A stretch of 64,000 nucleotides of DNA from Panaeolus papilionaceus (GCA_015501605.1 JADNRZ010000013.1:1302001-1366000), one strand, 5' to 3'; shown: positions 43,974-56,660, counted from the first letter of the stretch. The notes: a model not told the origin generated them from the letters alone. A program made the numbers and translations.

Positions 43974-44272
43974 GATCACGGTACATGTTTCTTGTAATCT
44001 GAGATCTGAAGCACAAGGTCAGTGGAAATTTCAACACCTCAACATGATAAATTCGGATGATAGACTCAAAAAACTTGAGCGGTCCAAGGTGGAATTCTTA
44101 CCATTTTCAACTTAGGAACTCAACATACTGACAGGTTAAAAATTCACTCCTCATATATAATAAAATATATTCGATAACCAAAGGTAATGTTTTATAATTG
44201 ATCATATACTGGACGAATATTAACTTTTGCCCCCCTTCTGGCGGGAATTCCTACCTGGCTGTTCTCATAGTG
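43974..44272. other. Right terminal region of the composite insertion
   Basis: 299 bp, AT-rich, no gene. It ends CTGTTCTCATAGTG before the ATTC flank, so its complement starts CACTATGAGAAC. It would be continuous with 30798-30866 before the copia inserted. Confidence 0.45.
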
Positions 44273-45108
44273 ATTCACATGCAACGAATCTCGCAGACGA
44301 AGAACTATGCTTCGTGCCCGACATATGAATATAAATCTAACCGCTGAACTCAGTCACTATGGCGTTGCGTCCCGAACATGTCAATGAGCTGAATCGTGAT
44401 CTAAAAATAGATGTCCGATACTGTGTTGTCATTGAGAATCGTCTCCCTTCTTTCGTTCGCTCGTCCCTTTATCCCTCCTCTCATATTCACATTCATGTGT
44501 ATTGAACTCCAACTCACATTTCAGTGTGTTCATCAACGTGAAGATGATAAAGGAAATTTGACAAGGGGGAATCTGTCCAACGACACGGCATAGACGACGA
44601 ATACAAATCCAATCACCTCTCCCCTCACCTCTCCTTGATCTGATCCCCCATCCCCTCCTTCAATCAAACATCCCCATTTTACCCGCACACATCTCCCCCT
44701 CTGAAAGGTATTTTTAAAGGGCGATTTTTTTCGTTGATAGCAGATATAATTCTCTATTGCGATACCTGTCGCAGTTCGTAGTGTAAAGTTGGTAGCTCGA
44801 TTGTCCTTCTTCCCTTATGCTTATCAGTTCTCATTCTCCGCCTGTTGTTACTATCTATCTCTTCAATATGTCCCATCATGTCGTCGCTCTATTAGCATCG
44901 ACGATTTTTGCGTATAAAGATGTTCTTTTTTTGAAAACAAATCCCGTTTCTTCTGTTCCTTCATCGACCCCGATTTTCAGGAATATACAATGAGCAGAGC
45001 ACAAACATAATCCCGGCGAGAGAATCGCGTTAACACCTCACAGAAACTGGGGTATTTGTTTGGTTAAATAATATTAGAATACAACATGGAAATACACAGC
45101 GTCACTGT
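44273..45108 (+). repeat. Resumed unit B tail
   Basis: This matches 59938-60770 (unit D) and, from 44760, 51000-51330 (unit C). Landmarks are ACATGCAACGAATCTCGCAG and CTGAAAGGTATTTTTA. It holds one CTAAAAATAG motif at 44401. No gene is supported. Confidence 0.65.
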
Positions 45109-46681
45109 CTATTCTACCATCATCTGCACGCGCAATGCAGCACCATAACCTAGGTCACGCCGTCCGACAAGATGGGTTGGTGATGCACTGACGGGTTGGG
45201 TAGGGGAGCGCGCTCGAGAGTGAGCGCATGAGATGAACAAATGGTCGACATGAATTGGAACACTAGAAAAGACTTCAGTCAATAAACGCAATGAACCAGG
45301 CAAGTATGACTTACTGATTGCTTAAAGTTAACCCAACTAGCGTCAGCCGATATCTTGAATCATCAGCAGATCCCAGTCGTCGTAATCGCAACCACATCAG
45401 CCGGTGACTAAATCAGACTCGATATGCGATGAGAGACAGTAGCGCGTTGAGCGTGTCGCATGGAGCGACAGATGCACGCGACTCTCAGCGTAGGAATCAG
45501 ATGTGTTGTTATGTTTTCAGGTTGAGGCTGGAGGAAGCGAGGTCGTATTTAGCGTCGCGAGATCCGCTCCTTAAATACTGTGGCCGAGGATCGGTGTCAT
45601 GGGGTAAGGATGAAAGGGTTACGCAGAGAAATAACGGGAGTACGTAGAATGGAGGGATGACCACGAAGTAAAACAATGACGCAAGGAAAAAGTGAACCTG
45701 ATAGGAAGAGCCCTAAGGATACTGCATCAGCACCAGCAACTGTGATCCAATAATGAAACATACCACTAGCTGCCTGTCCCTTAATACACGTTGCTTGTGG
45801 TATCTCCTCTAAAATCTCTCGGTCATAATGCCGAACACTACATCCAGAAGGGCAGACTTGGCCGACGAGATGTTGACGATTACGAGGGTGACACGCTGGG
45901 CAGAAAAACATGCTCGCAAAGAGAGAAACCGCGGCGACCTGTGGAGATGATGGTGATGACGATCCAAGGATGGACAAGAGATCCATATTGAGCACTAGAA
46001 GAGATTTAAGTCAATACATGCCCTAGGTTTCCCGTTGATAAAAATACACGACTCACTGGTTGCCTGGGGATAGCCGAAATGCGCATATATTCAACGTGCA
46101 TGGTCCCACTCCAGAGTGTACTAGACATCGTTGTTAAAGGTTGATTCCTGTGTTGATCGTTCTCGCCCATGGTTGTCAACAGGATTGTACGCGTTTATTG
46201 GCAACTCGTTCAGGGTGGGTAACAACGATGCGATGGTGATAATGGTGAGGTTCTGGGTGATAGGTGTGATGAAGACTGGGAGGGAGGGGAGGGATTGAGG
46301 CTAACGTTACAAGTGGTTGTAGACAGTGTTGGTGGGAGGAACATGGGCGGTGTAGCGGGGACATTTCTTGGACGAGTTGAACCACAACTTTAAAGCCTGC
46401 TGTTGTCCAGACGTCAGCACTGGTATGTACGATAGTTGAGTGAAAGACGCTCACAGACAATTTAACACCTCCAATTCCCAAAGCACAACGCCTGTCGCCT
46501 GTCACATCCATATTCCTCCAAAATCCAAACCCTGCCCGCCCACTTGCGGGATGAGAGGAGAAGGGTATTATTGGTGATGGTTATATGTGATGAGCACTTT
46601 GAAGCTCAGGGTGCGGGTGGTAAAAGAATGAACGGATGTTGGTCTGAGGGGTGGTGCGTGGCATTGGTTGAGGAAGCATCA
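45109..46681 (-). other. Conserved minus-strand region, possible multi-exon gene (copy 1)
   Basis: Three array members keep this region. The clearest exon reads FFCPACHPRNRQHLVGQVCP then SGCSVRHYDREILEEIPQAT (about 45900-45780), followed by GTATGT. A last exon follows a TTTCTAG acceptor and ends near the stop at 45109 (RARSPTQPVSASPTHLV). Cysteines of the CPAC and PSGC pairs persist between copies, which hints at a small metal-binding or disulphide module. I do not recognise a family. Other exons change frame between copies, so it may be a pseudogene. Confidence 0.35.
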
Positions 46682-47379
46682 CACCTGTGGAATACAGTCA
46701 ACTAGTGAATGTTGAATGGCGAGTTATGTACATTCAAAGGCAAACGTTTTATGGCTGTTTGTTTATTTTAGAGCTCGATGAGGTGGGCGGCACTGCCACG
46801 GGGGTCTCGGCCGGTCTATTTTAATTCTTCACTGTCAGAGGACGGGTGCAAGTGTTCATCAACCATCTGTCAGTCCGAACTCTAAAAATAGGTCGCCCGA
46901 CCTCATCGCGGCAGGCTGCACTCCCATGTCAATCCATCATCAACGCCAACTCACGTATACGTACGTCAAGGGAAGAGCTCGAATATTAAAATACACTGAT
47001 CTTCTCTTCATTATTTGCGTCATTCCCAATACCCCACATCTGAAATCCTACCTTAGCTCTTTCTCTCCTTCACTTCGTGATGTCGCCTCATCTATTACTC
47101 GCAGTCCGAGAGAAAGATCGAGTATGTAACGAAGCACAGTAAAGGAGAGAAAGCAAAGAAGAGGAAGAAGGAGAGAGAGAGAATGTAATCATAAAAATAA
47201 GGATCAATGCACGCGAAACCCAATATAAGTTCAGCCAGCTTGAGAGGTGAGAGATATGAGCGGGACGAGCAGAGCGCAGCACTCGATGTGTGGGAGTCAT
47301 ATTCGCCTCATGAGGTAACAGTACATATGTACAGCCGGTGGGAGATAATTCGATGTAACCAACTTTCATCGCCTACATT
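46682..47379 (+). repeat. Start of unit C
   Basis: This parallels 62309-62990 (unit E): TTATTTTAGAGCTCGATGAG, GCCGGTCTATTTTAATTCTT and the CTAAAAATAG motif at 46882. No gene is seen. Confidence 0.65.
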
Positions 47380-47900
47380 TGCGACAACCCATTGCCGCTC
47401 CATCCCACATGTCCCCTCATCCTCCCACCGTAGCTACGCTTTCTCCCCTTCAACTGTCATCCTATCCAACACCCTCTGCATCAAATGACCACTCACACAA
47501 CACACTATATGACCCGGTGCAACAAAGTCCACAATCATCTCATGGGCTAAATCGTTCTGCCGCGAACCTGAGGGTGTTCTTGATTGCTTTGGAAGTAAAG
47601 CTGGTGGTGCGGTACTGGTTATGCAAGCGAAGAGCGAGAAGTCAGCAATATGGATTTGGGGGGAGGATAGAGTCACGCAGAGTCATGGGTCGTCGTATTA
47701 TGAGGAGAGGCCGGTGATGCCGTGAAGGGTTCGGATGATGCTCTCAGAGAGTGGTGATTCGAAGAAGCTGGGGAGACGGTAAATTAGCATCGAGTCAGAG
47801 GTCTGCATTGCATTCCTCGACACCATACTGGCAGAAGACGACGGACAATAGGGTTGGATGGGGATAGTATTTTTTTTTCCAAGTGGTAGTGGGGGCAAGT
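47380..47900 (-). pseudogene. BTB/POZ gene remnant, unit C
   Basis: The minus strand begins after an intact CCCCAG acceptor: FFESPLSESIIRTLHGITGL, which matches exon 2 of the BTB gene at 7645-8956. Stop codons follow within 10 residues. Later text, NDLAHEMIVDFVAPGHIVCC then VSGHLMQRVLDRMTVEGE, matches AREMSVDWVIPAILYCVSSH onward. Exon 1 is missing. This is a dead exon kept by duplication. Confidence 0.7.
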
Positions 47901-48250
47901 GGTAAGTACACAGCTATTCATTTCGTTGCATTTTAGATTAATAGCATCCATGACGGTTTCAGCTTATAATATCGACTCTCATTCATGTCATCATATTACA
48001 CCCCGATATCGTGCACCAAATTCCATTGTACCTTTATTCAGTTTGGGCAACAAATTATCAGAATCTTGGAAGAACCGACAGACGCTTCACAATTTTTTTT
48101 TGAATATCACGACCAATTGCACTCAACAGGAGGTCTAAGCTGGGCGATCAAATACTTCTCGTAGCACAATTGAACCACAACCGCATCTAAATGAAAGACA
48201 GTAATTTTTGCTAAGGGAATGGATCTGGTGGCGGGTGGGTTTACCATACA

Positions 48251-48258
48251 TATATAAA
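48251..48258 (+). promoter_or_regulatory. TATA box of unit C spacer
   Basis: TATATAAA then CGGGAGGTACTGGAG, about 0.9 kb before the GTPase C start. Confidence 0.4.
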
Positions 48259-49156
48259 CGGGAGGTACTGGAGACCATAATCGTGGTGAGCAGGTACATG
48301 TGATGACCTATAATTCAAGTCGAGATGTCGAAGTGGTAGATTAGCAGGGAAAGACGGGTAGAGGTTGTGCAGGACGAACCTCTCAGTGGACGGGTGCATA
48401 CTACCCCTACACCATACCGACCATGGTAGTTCATTCTATCCCAACCTCAAGAAAAGGATTTAAATGAGGAATGAACACAGCCACGCTGAGTGAGGATGAA
48501 GATAAAGTGCAATGACACGAATGGAAATCAAGATAAATCAACACCACCTCTCGAAGACGATTGTCGACAGTGCGCGCGTTATGGTAACGACGCCTCAGAG
48601 CTAACACGCATACGATTGGATGGCCAATGAAATAGGATAACATGTTTTGGAGATGGTGGATTGCCATGCTCGGCTCGGGGCATAGCGATATCCCTGAACG
48701 AACCATGATAATTGTCAGGCAACAGTTGTAACTATATTGAACATTCCACCCCATTGTATTAAGTGTGAAGGTGGAACATGGCTCTGATTTGTCAGTTCCT
48801 TGACCTCAATCCAGATGAGCAATGGATCACACAAGTGCGTGAGCATAGAATCGAGCACTGCGTGAGCCTGAGATACATAAGCCACCGCCGTCATTCAGAG
48901 TGAACCCACTCCGCGAGTGGTAGGGATCCTGAGATCGTCAGCTCGTCAGGTGGGTTTAGCATCATCTCACATGTCCGATAAAATTAGATTCAATGATCAG
49001 ATGGGCCTGACAATGCGAAGGTCAGGTGCCGCTCAACATGATTGCCTCATGGTGCTACGTCGCAATAATCATCGAATAGTCTTTCCATCTTACAGCCATC
49101 ATAAACATACCGAACACTACTTGTGACTGCTGGATATCAAGCTACCACTAAGAAAT

Positions 49157-50998
49157 ATGCCACGAAAACTCACTATCACAGGAGAGGTCTCAGTGGAGCG
49201 ATGCGAGTCTGTCTCGAGACGTAACCGCTGGTGCATTCTGTACGAAATACTTCATATACATACACGACCCTTGCTGATTATTTCGATTCACAGTATCCTG
49301 GGTCCCACAGGCGCAGGCAAGAGCAGCGTAAGCGTCTTTGGGGCTTTGGATGTTTGCATTATTTACTTACCCTCTTATTACCTCCAAATGTAGTTCATCG
49401 AATCGCTGGCTGGAGAGGGTCAATCCTTGGGGATATCGAAGGATCAACTGGCTGGATTCACCCAAGAAGTCACTGCTTATAAAGTAAAGAATGCAATAGT
49501 GGAAGTCAATGAATTTACCTACAGACTCTACTTAATTGATGCTCCTGGTTTCTCCGATAGCAAAATATCGGAACTTGAAATCATAACAAAGGTGAAACAG
49601 TGGATGAATGACCAAGGGTGAGCAGCAATATCAACACAATTTTGATGTTATCCTAACACCATATTTTTCTTATATTTCATTAGTGTTGGCTACATTGATG
49701 GGGTACTGTATCTCAGTCCTATAACTGATACAAGAGCTCCAGGGAGCAAACGCCGGACAATAAAAATGATTCAATTGCTCTTGGACGACGATGCTTTCGA
49801 TTATGTCAACATTGTCACCACTATGTGGGACAGGTTGAGCAACCCACACGCCAAAAAGCGTGCAGAAACAAATTTTGCACAGCTCCAAGATGATATCTGG
49901 AAGGTATCATTATTTTATCTACTAGCATTATTTTCATATTTTTAACTTTTTACATGTTGATTCCAGGGTGCAATTAGTAGAGGTGCAAAGATATCCAGGT
50001 ACAACAATGACTTTGATTCCGCAATCCAAATACTACAGAGTATTATTGACTTCGAAGATTATGCCTTGGCTCCGTTGCGGGCCAACCCAATTCACCCAAC
50101 GGCCAATTCTGCTCCACTTCTATACCAGGAGCTCCTTGATCGCATCAGCAATGCTCAACAGGAGAAGGAACACCTTCGACAGGAGAAGATGCGCCTCATC
50201 ACCAATCCTGACCCTCAACTCGAACCGGTGGTGCTTTCGAGGCTTCCTGAGGTCAAGAATGACCTGGCAAAGTTTTTAGGACAGCTTGTAGTGTTTGGTA
50301 CCCCACCTCCTGGATTTGAAGGAGTACCAGAGAAATGTGTCTATCAAGATCTACTGGATCAGTTCAATGAAGCTTGGGAGGAGCGGGCAGCTTTGACACA
50401 TGCTCTCGTTCAACTCCACACAAACCCCGATCGTGTACGTGAGGCAACCCTCACACATCAACTTTATGTTGTTGAAAGGGATCTCGCGCAACATGTGACA
50501 ACTCTCCTGGAGCGCGGCACCCTACCAGAGGGATACAAGAGAGGTATCTGTTGCTCATCTATAATATCTCATTTGACTAACTATGTTTTAGCACTAATGC
50601 ACACCCTCGAACCACCTCCGACACTAGAGGCGGCATTACTGTTATGGTCCCTACGTTCGAGTGAAGGAATCCTTGAGCTCTCTAATGCCACTGCCAACTC
50701 GGACGTGGCATCCACCGATCTGATACCCGACAGCCTCACAACTCATGCCATCACTGCTCCTCCAGGCAATATCGTGCGGGTATCAGTCGATGCTGACATG
50801 CATCCAACCTCTACTACCCCCAGTGCAGAACCCACCATGGGTATGCCTGGCAGTAATATGACCACCAGGCGCCTCGCATCTGCGACTCCCGAAGGCAGCA
50901 TCTCGTCACAAGCACCTCTCAAAGATCGCTTCAACAAAGGTGTCCAATCTTTGAAGGACAAATTTACATCTCGCTCTCGACGCGAGGGTCGTCGTTGA
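49157..50998 (+). CDS. Septin/AIG1-like P-loop GTPase with coiled-coil tail, copy C
   Basis: Exons: 49157-49239, 49294-49327, 49394-49617, 49684-49903, 49967-50543, 50592-50998; 514 residues, every phase consistent. P-loop GPTGAGKS (31-38), DAPGFSD, VTTMWDR. The duplicated tail carries LLYQELLDRISNAQQEKEHL then FGTPPPGFEGVPEKCVYQDL, and a second half ending LPEGYKRG. A Ser/Thr/Pro linker leads to the basic end KDKFTSRSRREGRR. The final intron (48 nt, CTAAC branch, TTTTAG) has no stop and keeps frame, so its retention would add 16 residues. A and C are the long-tailed pair; B and D the short-tailed pair. No inactivating change is visible. Confidence 0.85.
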
Positions 50999-51333
50999 TA
51001 GGCAGTTTCTTCTCCATTCGCGTCGGGGTTTGTAGTGTGTAGTTAGTAGTTTTATTGTCGTTTCTATGCTCCTCGATCTCCGCTTATTGTTACCATTCAT
51101 GTATTGAATCTGTCCGGTCATGTCATCACTTTGTTTACTGTCGATAAAATTGTCCTCTTTTTTTACAAAAAATTCATGATTCTTTTGTCTTCGCCTCAAC
51201 ACGGAAATGAACGATACTCGTCAGAAAACAGATGCAAACTCAGCAAGAGGATCGCTCTAACAAGGCCTCACAAACAGGGATAGTCGTTAGTAAAATAATA
51301 TCAGAATAACACGTGTAGGTACAGAGTGACTGC

Positions 51334-52859
51334 CTATTCTAACATTGTTTCAACGCATATCGTGAGCACCTCAACATCATTCACACCGTTGACAAGATGA
51401 GTTGGTGATGCGTTGACACGTTGAGCAGAGGGATGCGGGTGAGGGCGAATGCATGGGATGAGCACGGCATCGGCACTGAATAAGGAAATGGGATGACTAG
51501 AAAAGAATTGAGCCAATATGCATGATGAATAAGCAATGCACGACATACATATTTCTTGAGAATAACCTACCTATCTTCAACCAATATCTTGAATCCTCTG
51601 TGTATACCCGCATCAGATTCGATATGGGATGAGAGACGGGAGCGCGTTGAGCATGTCGGGCTGAGTGACACGTGCAACGCCTCTCTCCCAGCATAAGAGT
51701 CGGATGAGTTGTTACGTGTCCGAGTTGAGGCGGGGAAGAGGTGAAGTCGAGGTCGAAGTTGGTATAGGGAGATTGGCACTATTAGATACTGTGGTCAAGG
51801 ATCGGTGACACAAGGTAATGATGAGGGGATTACACATAGAAATACAGGGAGCGTGTAGAAATGAGGGGAGACCGATGCCAGGAAGGAGTGAACCAGATGG
51901 GAAGCGTCCTAGGGATACTGCATCAGCGCCAACGGTTTCGCCTAGGATAGAGAAATCCTGACAAAACTTACGAAAAAAAAGAGAGAGCCCGATCTCTGTC
52001 CCATGAAACACGATGTTCGTCGCATTCCCTCCAAAATCTCTACTTCATCACGCCGAACGGTACATCCAAGAAGGCAGACTTGGCCGATGAGATGTTGGCG
52101 ATGACGAGGGTGACATGTTGAGCGGAAAAACACGCTCGCAGGGGAAAAAAGTGGAGGCGATGGAGACGATGATCCAAGGATGGACAGGACTAGAAGAGAT
52201 AAGTCAATAAATCCCATCGTTTTTCTGTTGATAAAATATACATGACTCACCAGTTACCCGCAGATAGCCCCGCCAACTACATCTTCAATCTGTTAGGATC
52301 TACTTCAGGGTACACCAAACATTGTCGCTGAGAGTTGCCTGCAAGACTTGTCGCTCTTAGTCTAAGCTTGGTGGTATTCGCCAATTTGCAGCTTGTGCAG
52401 GACAGGCTGCGGTCACAACAACCTGGGGACGACGATGACGAGGTGTTGGATATTTGGCTTAGATTTGAGGGATAGTGCAACGGAGACTGGGAAGGATGAG
52501 TACATATTTAAGCTCAGGCTGCTAGTGGTGGTAGTTCATGGAGGATGGGCGGTATAGCCTAGACGGTTTTGGACGAAATCAACCACAACTCTAAAGCCAA
52601 GTGTCAGCACCACCATTTATTATCGTTGAGTGTAAGGAGCCCACAAACAATTTTACGCTTCCAATTCCCAAACCACAACACACGTTGGCCCATCACATCC
52701 ATACTCCTCCAAAATCCATCCTGTGTCCATCCATTTGTGGGATGAGAGTGGGCGACAGATAGATGATGATTAGGTACGATGAGCACCTTGGAAACTTGGA
52801 CTACGAGTGGTAAAGGATGAACGGGCGTCAGGCAGAGGGTGGTGCGTGGCATTGGGTGA
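51334..52859 (-). other. Conserved minus-strand region, possible multi-exon gene (copy 2)
   Basis: The counterpart exon reads CHPRHRQHLIGQVCLLGCTV then EILEGMRRTSCFMGQ (near 52100). Here the CPAC pair has become RSTC, losing a cysteine. The final exon after TTTTCTAG ends at 51334 (AQRVNASPTHLVNGVNDVEV). An upstream frame at 52852-52604 begins MPRTTL and contains GFWRSMDVMGQRV. It is more diverged than copies 1 and 3. Confidence 0.35.
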
Positions 52860-54300
52860 GGAAGAATATTATCTGTGGAATACGGTTAACGGACGACCCT
52901 GAAGTGCTGCATACTGATATGTACGTACCATGCCAGAGGTAAGCATCTTTGTTCCCGATTGAAGTCTACAAAGAGACTGAAAATAGATTCTCAATCTCGC
53001 CATAACCAAACCGCCTAGTACGTCGCCATATGGCATCCTTATCCGAAAGTGTATCGTCATCCCGCTCCATAATCCGAGGTATGTGAAGCAAGATTGGGGA
53101 TTTGGTTGGTGTAAGGATGAAAACAGGTTGGTGGTGCATAGGACCATAGATTTAGAACGGTGTGGCGGAAGAGAGGTCTCTAGTTGGTCCCAGGTCTGAT
53201 GCGGATTCGCAATATGTACTACGCCTAGCATGTTGTTGGTTGAGATTCAAGCAGTCAATGTCTTAACATCCACGCCAGATATGTATAACTAGAATAATAA
53301 CATGTATGTGATGAGCGTTTAGTAACTTCAGGAAAAAAAAAAATGGACGAGACACTGACTTTGCGTCAACATGATGTTGGGATGACTGCAGGCTCCCTCG
53401 TGTCGCGTCTGTCGCTGATGGTCATTCCGAGAAACATGTTCTGACGACGGTATAAGGGTATAGACTGTCGGGAGGTAGGGTTTGGTGAGCCATTGAGTGG
53501 TTTAGAGCAGCTCGTTCGCGGGCGAGGCCATGGAGGAACTGGTTCTGGTTGAAGAGTGGCTTAGCACAGCCACTTGTTCCTTCCCTAATTGGAATAAATC
53601 AGTGAGCCTAAAATGTTGCTTCCGCTTTGTTCAAGAGTCCGATGCGCCGCCACGAGTCTGGGCCAGTATGCCATCTTCGACTCCACACTAGGGGTAGGTG
53701 GCCCATCGCCGTCGTCGCTATCATATCTTTCAGTGCAGTTGACTTGGGTGTAATCTAAAAATAGATCGCCTTGTCTCTCGTTGTCTCCGCACCCTCCCTG
53801 GTCTCGACTATCATCATCCCTCTGGCCTCCTCCTTCGCCCTCGCTCGCTCCTTCTCGTCCTTCCTTCTCATCCCTTTTCATGTTTAAATCCACATTCACA
53901 CTTCAATTTTACGAATATTGATGCTCTGACAATCCGCGCGCTCATCAACAAGGATCAACAGAGGCAAAAAGTACCCAGATTCTTTTCGTAGTTAGATGAG
54001 CATAAAACAACATCAAGTAAAAACGGAGCACTCCGATACAACTTGTGGGCGATCAAAACTGATTCATGCACTCCGATACAACTTGTGATCAAATGTAATC
54101 GACCAACCTCGTCCATGATCCAACCTCAACACTCTCCTCTTCTCCTATTATCGTACCGTACCCCCGCTCCCTCCTCCCTTTCAAAACCACCCTCCTCCAA
54201 CCCAAACGTCCCTATAAAGTGCCCTACCACATCCCCAACTCTGCATCACTACACGGCAATGTGTCCATTCAGACGACTAATACACCGTCACGGTGAGACG
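52860..54300. other. Spacer downstream of unit C
   Basis: No gene is supported. Contents include a CTAAAAATAG motif in a context unlike the other copies (53755) and a 20-bp direct repeat, GCACTCCGATACAACTTGTG, at about 54028 and 54068. A minus-strand frame at 53899-53585 has no recognised domain. Confidence 0.4.
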
Positions 54301-54317
54301 AGGATATCCTCATGATG

Positions 54318-55240
54318 AGGCGTCCCATCCCTGGCTCGTAGAACGCAGGGAAAAGAGGAAAAGAAGTTGGAAAACGAACATTGTGACATCCAGCCCTTGG
54401 ATGACTGGAACCTAACCGTTGGGTTATAGACCAACGTGAAGGAGGCTGGTAATAGTATGCATATATCAAGGAAAAGATGGAGGCGAGGGACGGGAGGACG
54501 TAAAAATATGAAATAGAATAAAAATAACAAGCTCTCCTTCATCTTTGACTCATACAGCAGATGCGGCGGGTTAATGTAAAAAGCAAGGGTTAAATGACAG
54601 AAATCATCCACATGCCAACGACTCATGGACGACTGACATAGCCACCCTCTCTAGCTCGCAGACAGCGAGGATGAGCGGGAAAAGGTGAATAAAATCACCA
54701 AAACAGTGAGGCGATGGAAATAAACGAAATAAATGAAAAACAATCCAGCCCCATCAGCCACGCATAGGTAGCTGATATCAGAACAGACTAACAGTGCAGG
54801 ACCAGGGATGAAACCATCTCTCATCGCCCGCTGGCCACTTGTAAATGAACAGTCGGCCTCTGACTGGCCCATAGGCCCGTCGGATAGGAAGAGAGAACAT
54901 GTAAATGACTGTTCACTTCACCGTGCAGAAGACCCATATGTGATCACTCCAACGTCTGGCTGATAGACCAGTGTGGTGAAGAAATGGACGGAAAAGGATT
55001 GAAAAAAAGGAATACATCCATCCTGGCCACGCAGAGACGACTAGTAACCGCCGCTAGCTAGTAGATCAACGACTGGCGAGGTGAAAGTGGAGGATAAAAT
55101 CAAACAAAACCCTTCCCCGTGTCGGAAAACGCCCTCTGGTTGATGTACCGGTGGTGATGAGGACGAGTTCCGGAGTAAACGAATTAAATATCTAATCCCG
55201 GACTGACCGTCAGTCACAACCTGGTTTATAGACCAGATGG
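54318..55240 (+). repeat. Series of compensating hairpins with TAGA loops
   Basis: Hairpins: CCCTG/CAGGG (54328), CGTTGG/CCAACG (54418), CTCGC/GCGAG (54657), CTGG/CCAG (54955) and CTGGT/ACCAG (55221). Stems differ but stay paired, and four of the five loops contain TAGA (the other AGACA). Each is followed by a purine-rich GGAAAAGG-like tract. A frame is not kept. It may be an old tandem array or a structured RNA. Confidence 0.45.
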
Positions 55241-55376
55241 CCTCAGGATCAGGAAAAGGAATGGAAAGAAAAAAAAACAAAAAGCGCCTGCAAGGGGTAG
55301 GCATAGAGGTGGTGAGAGTACTCACTCATACTCGGGGCTTTATAGTGTGAAAATGCCTCATGAACTGGGGAAAGTC

Positions 55377-56159
55377 CTGGAAAATAAGTGAAATGTTAGC
55401 AGATATGAGCTCCTAGAGACTTACCGGGATACCCTAACGCGCATATACATATCCCATTCCCTCTCAATGACAGAGGTCTTCAGAGAATTTGGGTACAATT
55501 AAAGCGGCCTGAGCATAGGCCAAGTTTTTTTTGGACCTCATTTCCCAAGGATTGAGCACGGAGCAGTATCCTGGAGAGCGGAAAGGAGGCGAGATGGTGG
55601 TTGTGGTGGGTTTAGGGATCAGCCAACGTGACAGGAATCAACGTTACAACCTTGTGTCAGGTTTGATTTGGTCACTGTGTAACACCGGATTCTAAAAATA
55701 GATCGGCCCGACCTCACCACGCCAGCCTGCACTCGGTTGTCAAATGTATCATCGACACCAACTCTTGCATATGTACGTCATAAGAAGAGCTTGAAGATTA
55801 AGATACACTGATCTGCTCTTCGCTTTTCTTGTCGCTCTCGATCCTCCACATATACAATCCTATCTTAGCTACTGCTCTCCTTGTTTTCATGATGTCATCT
55901 CATCTATTACTCGCAATCCGAGAGAAAGATTGAGTATGTAATGAAGCACAATAAAGTGGAGAAAGTAAAGAAGAGAAAGAAGGAGAAGGAGAAGAGGTAA
56001 TCATTCAAATAAGTACCAATGCACGCAAAATCCAATATGAACCCACCCAGCTTGAGAGCTGAGAAATACTAGCGGGACAAGCAGAGCGCAACACTCGATG
56101 TGTGGGGGTCATATTCGCCCCATACAGTAACGGTACGCACAACCGGCGGGAGATAATTG
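55377..56159 (+). repeat. Start of unit D
   Basis: It aligns with 1-231 and then directly with 1393-1916 of unit A, giving the empty site for the 239-1392 insertion. CTAAAAATAG lies at 55692. No gene is seen. Confidence 0.7.
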
Positions 56160-56660
56160 GATGAAATCAAAAGTACTTCTCACTTACATTTCCAACAACC
56201 CCTGCCTGCTCATCCCACACACCCCCGTATCCTCCCAATGTCGCCACACTTTCGACCCTGCAAAGGTCGTCCCACCCAACACTTTCTGAGTCAAACGACC
56301 ACTCACACAACACACGATATTACTAGCCGATGCAACGACGTCCACAATCGTCTCATAAGCTAATCGTTGTTCCGCGAACAGGGTGTTGTTCGTTGCTTGA
56401 GGAGTAAAGGTGGAGGTGCGGTATCAGTTATGCAAGCGAAGAGCGAGAAGTCAGCAATATGGATTTGGGGAGGAGGATAGAGTCACGCAGAGTCATGGGT
56501 CGTCGTATTATGAGGAGAGGCCGGTGATGCCGTGGAGGGTTCGGATGATGCTTTCAGAGAGTGGTGATTCGAAGAAGCTGGGAAGAGGCTAAATTAGCAT
56601 CGACTCCGAGGTCCGCATTGCATTCCTCGACACCATACTGGCAGAAAACGACAGACGATA
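56160..56660 (-). pseudogene. BTB/POZ gene remnant, unit D
   Basis: The minus strand holds exon 2 of the BTB family after a preserved CCCAG acceptor (FFESPLSESIIRTLH). Frames then shift and stops appear. The continuous run at 56290-56390 is the reference for the insertion at 2109-3566 in unit A. Exon 1 is absent. Confidence 0.7.

Larger units (their letters stand above)
14639..44272. mobile_element. 29.6-kb composite insertion splitting unit B
   Basis: Unit D reads CAGT-ATTC-ACATGCAACGAATCTCGCAG without a break (59930-59955). In unit B the left half ends ATTC at 14635-14638 and the right half resumes at ATTC (44273-44276) then ACATGCAACGAA. Everything between was therefore inserted. Removing the later copia insertion leaves about 16.5 kb. 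Ends: TCTGTGAAAC on the left; on the right the complement begins CACTATGAGAAC, which recalls CACTA elements, and the left end only loosely matches it. It carries two decayed hypothetical genes, one acidic hypothetical gene, the giant palindrome and a Tnp2-type transposase. A single large cargo-carrying CACTA-like element is the simplest reading. Serial independent insertions remain possible. Confidence 0.55.

Noticed and set aside
14639..44272. Starship-type giant element
   Set aside because: No DUF3435 tyrosine recombinase captain is seen, and the only recombinase besides the LTR integrases is a Tnp2-type transposase.
54000..54100. CRISPR-like direct repeats
   Set aside because: Only two 20-bp copies 40 bp apart in a eukaryotic context; a simple local duplication. 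No CRISPR array exists in this window.
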